Source: Saccoglossus kowalevskii (taxonomy: Eukaryota > Hemichordata > Enteropneusta > Harrimaniidae). Taken from it: a stretch of 38,065 nt of DNA. The notes under the pieces were generated by a model, which saw nothing but the letters and a program-made list of their open reading frames with translations, ran no database searches and was not told where the DNA came from. Made by a program: the position numbers and the translations under genes. Positions 36,204-38,065 of this stretch are shown here, one piece after another. The DNA is taken from positions 10,597-48,661 of the forward strand of contig NW_003131859.1 in assembly GCF_000003605.2 (NCBI RefSeq), read 5' to 3'. Position 1 is the stretch's first letter, and each line of letters begins with the position of its first letter.

Positions 36204-36826
36204 AAGGACACATATGGGGGAAGGGGGATATGAATTTCTCGAGTATTATTTTGGTACCTGACCTTCAGCCTAGGTTTTCAATTTCACCCTTGAACACACA
36301 AGGTGTCTTCTTGACAACTGAAATATCTATCATCATGACACAAGAAATACAAAACAGTTTGTCTTTGCTCATACTCAATCAATTTTCAGTATCAATATGT
36401 TTATTTTTTTCGCGTTACATTATGGTATTATTTTAATATATATTTTTTTTAATTTATGTTTTTTTTTACTTGCATATAATACCCTTACAGAATAAACGGT
36501 TACATGTTTACATGGGAGATGCTTTGGATGGCGCCCTCAACGACGCATAAAGACAATAGCACTGACTACTCGCCGCCTATTTGCATAGATAATATTTTAA
36601 GGATGTAATGAACGTTCGAAGAACTTTAAAAGCTTCGCCAATCCTCACAATCCTGTGGGTTTCGGAAGTTTACTAGAACCTCGACTGCAAACATACTGTT
36701 TACGTCATCGTAGAGTAAACAATAAATCATTTTGATTGGCTAAGAAGTTGAAGGTAGGGTCTAGGCTTATTTATTTATAACTATGTTTGACTAAACTTGC
36801 TGAAATATTTATTTAATCACACGGGG
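36204..36826. other. Spacer between the two family C copies
   Basis: About 620 bp without a supported gene. It holds one of the GAGGGCGC octamers (36531), T-rich runs near 36430-36470 and AATAAA at 36490. A frame at 36173-36436 starts inside the repeat and shows no similarity. Confidence 0.5.
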
Positions 36827-37140
36827 GCGGAGCTACGCCACAGACGTTCCACGTTGCTATGACGCGCACCGCTGTACATGCATTTCTATGGGCTCTGTGC
36901 GCGCTGCTGTGGAACGCCAGTCGAGCCGGTGAAAATTCGGGAAAACAACACAAACTCAACTTTGAAGTAATCCCGAACAACCAAATTTACATATGTTACA
37001 CACATAGGGCTAATCTTGTTACACTGTTCAGGGGACTCTCAACAACCATCCCAAAGTACCATTTTCTGCGAGTTTTTGGCCTTTGTTTTCACCGCCAGGG
37101 TTGCCAAGCGGTGAAAATGCCCGGATGTCCGCCCCCGAGG
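36827..37140 (+). mobile_element. Non-autonomous repeat family C, copy 2, about 310 bp
   Basis: The left terminus CGGGGGCGGA (36832) is the exact complement of TCCGCCCCCG at the right end (to 37136). Near the left, GTTCCAC...CGCGCAC and GTGCGCG...GTGGAAC can pair as a hairpin, better preserved here than in copy 1. It is a direct repeat of 35865-36203. The + strand frame at 36859-37167 lies mostly within the repeat and is not a gene. Confidence 0.7.
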
Positions 37141-37317
37141 ATACTAGCGTTTGTGTGTGTGTTGTAAACATTAATTGCCGCAAAGAAACGGATTTTCGAC
37201 GATGGGTTGTATATGGAGCCTAAATTACGGGTATTCATCCAGCCCCGGGAAAATAATTAAAAAACAGATGAATGTCAAGACGCACGAGTTGTAACCACTG
37301 TAAGTGTTATAATCTTG

Positions 37318-37510
37318 ATGTTTAGCGATAAGAAAGCCTCTTATCTGGGTATCAAATTGACCTTCCTTCTCATAGGTGTAATCTTACTTGTTTCTTGTCT
37401 GATCACTTTTTTTCCCAACTTAAATCGGAGAGATTTGTCTCAGCAAAAAATGCTAAATGTTCAGCTTCACCATGGGTCTTCGAATTTCCACTGTCCATGC
37501 GATCGTCAAG
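37318..37510 (+). CDS. Probable first coding exon of a type II membrane protein (partial)
   Basis: ATG at 37318 opens 64 codons plus one base, ending at a strong donor CAAG|GTATGT (phase 1). TAA at 37258 closes the frame upstream; a short uORF lies at 37268-37294. The start context is weak (T at -3). The peptide has a short basic tail (MFSDKK), one hydrophobic segment at about residues 11-32 and then a polar stem with HCPC at 58-61. That is the layout of Golgi glycosyltransferases and sulfotransferases; the N-x-C-x-C pattern after the stem faintly recalls beta-1,4-N-acetylgalactosaminyltransferases, but this is only a guess. The rest of the gene lies beyond the window. It would be the first non-Hox gene beside the pair. 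Confidence 0.5.
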
Positions 37511-38065
37511 GTATGTAGAAGATGGAGCATTTACTCCCCGCACACACTAGACCAATAATGCAATCGTACCAAGTTTTCGTTGTTGAAGTTCCTTAGACCC
37601 ATTGGCGACGATTAGCGCCGTATGTCCGATTGCGATTTTTGGTTTGGTCAAATTTAATATTTTTATTTATGTACTATGTATGTAACAGAAGTGAACAACC
37701 AAAACATTTACATCACATAAGGGCTAATCTCGAGATGTGCTTTCATAAGAAAACGAGAATGGCAAGAACTGTCGTGATTGAAAATAGATAAATATGGACT
37801 AGTTTAATTTAATAATACAGTCTTTCTGTATGATTGACCGCTTTGGTTATAAACTAGTTTACTAGTCTTGGTTGCAATATATTACTTAAAGCGCGGTAGT
37901 CGTCGCGCTGCGCATGTGCCACATTTGCGTTGATAAACATTGGTTTTCCCACAATCCAATGCGCTCTTCAAATCACAAGTATGAGGTTTGACCTGTGCGC
38001 AACTTGCACTGATTACCGCCGGCGACTCCTTCGAATACTTTCCAATAACATAAAAATTGCATATT
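37511..38065 (+). other. Presumed first intron of the membrane-protein gene
   Basis: If the exon above is real, this is the start of its intron. Apart from the MITE A end at 37886, no exon, repeat or RNA gene is visible. Confidence 0.4.
37886..37930 (-). mobile_element. MITE family A, terminal fragment only
   Basis: TTAA followed by AGCGCGGTAGTCGTCGCGC matches the terminus of the 10071 copy; similarity fades by about 37930 and the rest of the element is missing. It is a diverged or truncated relic. Confidence 0.6.

Larger units (their letters stand above)
34391..36538. promoter_or_regulatory. Cluster of four GAGGGCGC octamers, CTCF-core-like
   Basis: GAGGGCGC or its complement lies at 34391 (minus), 34890 (minus), 35767 (plus) and 36531 (minus). 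I found no other in the window. The 34890 site reads TAGAGGGCGCC and the 35767 site CAGAGGGCGCT, both fitting the YAGRKGGCRS half of the CTCF motif; the upstream CCAS half is weak. Lying between Hox gene 2 and a probable non-Hox gene, they could mark a domain boundary. This is inference. Confidence 0.3.

Noticed and set aside
4117-36715. Shared 15-mer GTTTACGTCATCGTA at about 4118 and 36700
   Set aside because: One 15-base match in 38 kb is not far from chance, and the flanks do not align.
36859-37167. 102-codon + strand frame
   Set aside because: It lies almost wholly inside repeat family C, and the related copy at 35865 does not keep the frame.

Overview
This window is animal genomic DNA: AT-rich, intron-containing, and full of microsatellites and short non-autonomous transposons. 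Its certain content is two complete two-exon posterior Hox genes, both on the + strand: gene 1 (exons 12844-13273 and 19631-19962, 253 aa) and gene 2 (exons 30712-31114 and 33267-33550, 228 aa). Their homeodomains are identical at 48 of 60 positions and carry posterior hallmarks (Pro7-Tyr8, no classical hexapeptide). Both have one phase-1 intron just ahead of the homeodomain and share first-exon blocks (CRYPxYYNNxD-like, then W...DFxQSRQ). They look like tandem paralogues of the ambulacrarian Hox11/13 group, most likely the Hox11/13b/c pair. An ambulacrarian is indicated, and a hemichordate is favoured because published hemichordate clusters end in an inverted terminal pair of posterior genes. 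Species and the exact b versus c assignment cannot be fixed from this sequence alone.

Layout: 1-9.1 kb is intergenic, with a tandem repeat cut by the window edge, homopolymers and one worn TTAA-flanked transposon. A degenerate tandem array of about 90-110 bp units (roughly 10.4-11.0 kb, perhaps from 9.8 kb) lies in the upstream flank of gene 1. Gene 1 occupies 12.8-20 kb, with a 6.36 kb intron holding a (TA)n/(AAAT)n tract and two TTAA-flanked MITEs. Between the genes (20-30.5 kb) are a dense CACGTG E-box cluster, a complex (AAAT)n array and more MITE copies. Gene 2 has a TATA box at 30541, a 2.15 kb intron and a compact layout. Downstream (34-37 kb) lie tandem CRE sites, a second E-box group, four copies of the rare octamer GAGGGCGC (CTCF-core-like) and two direct copies of a roughly 320 bp repeat. 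At 37318-37510 there is a probable first coding exon of a type II membrane protein (Golgi-enzyme-like), which may mark the end of the Hox cluster.

The two Hox proteins should be nuclear DNA-binding regulators of posterior body identity. No tRNA, rRNA, recognised microRNA, CRISPR array, retroelement coding region or transposase gene was seen. Motif clusters and MITE families were found by eye and need computational confirmation.
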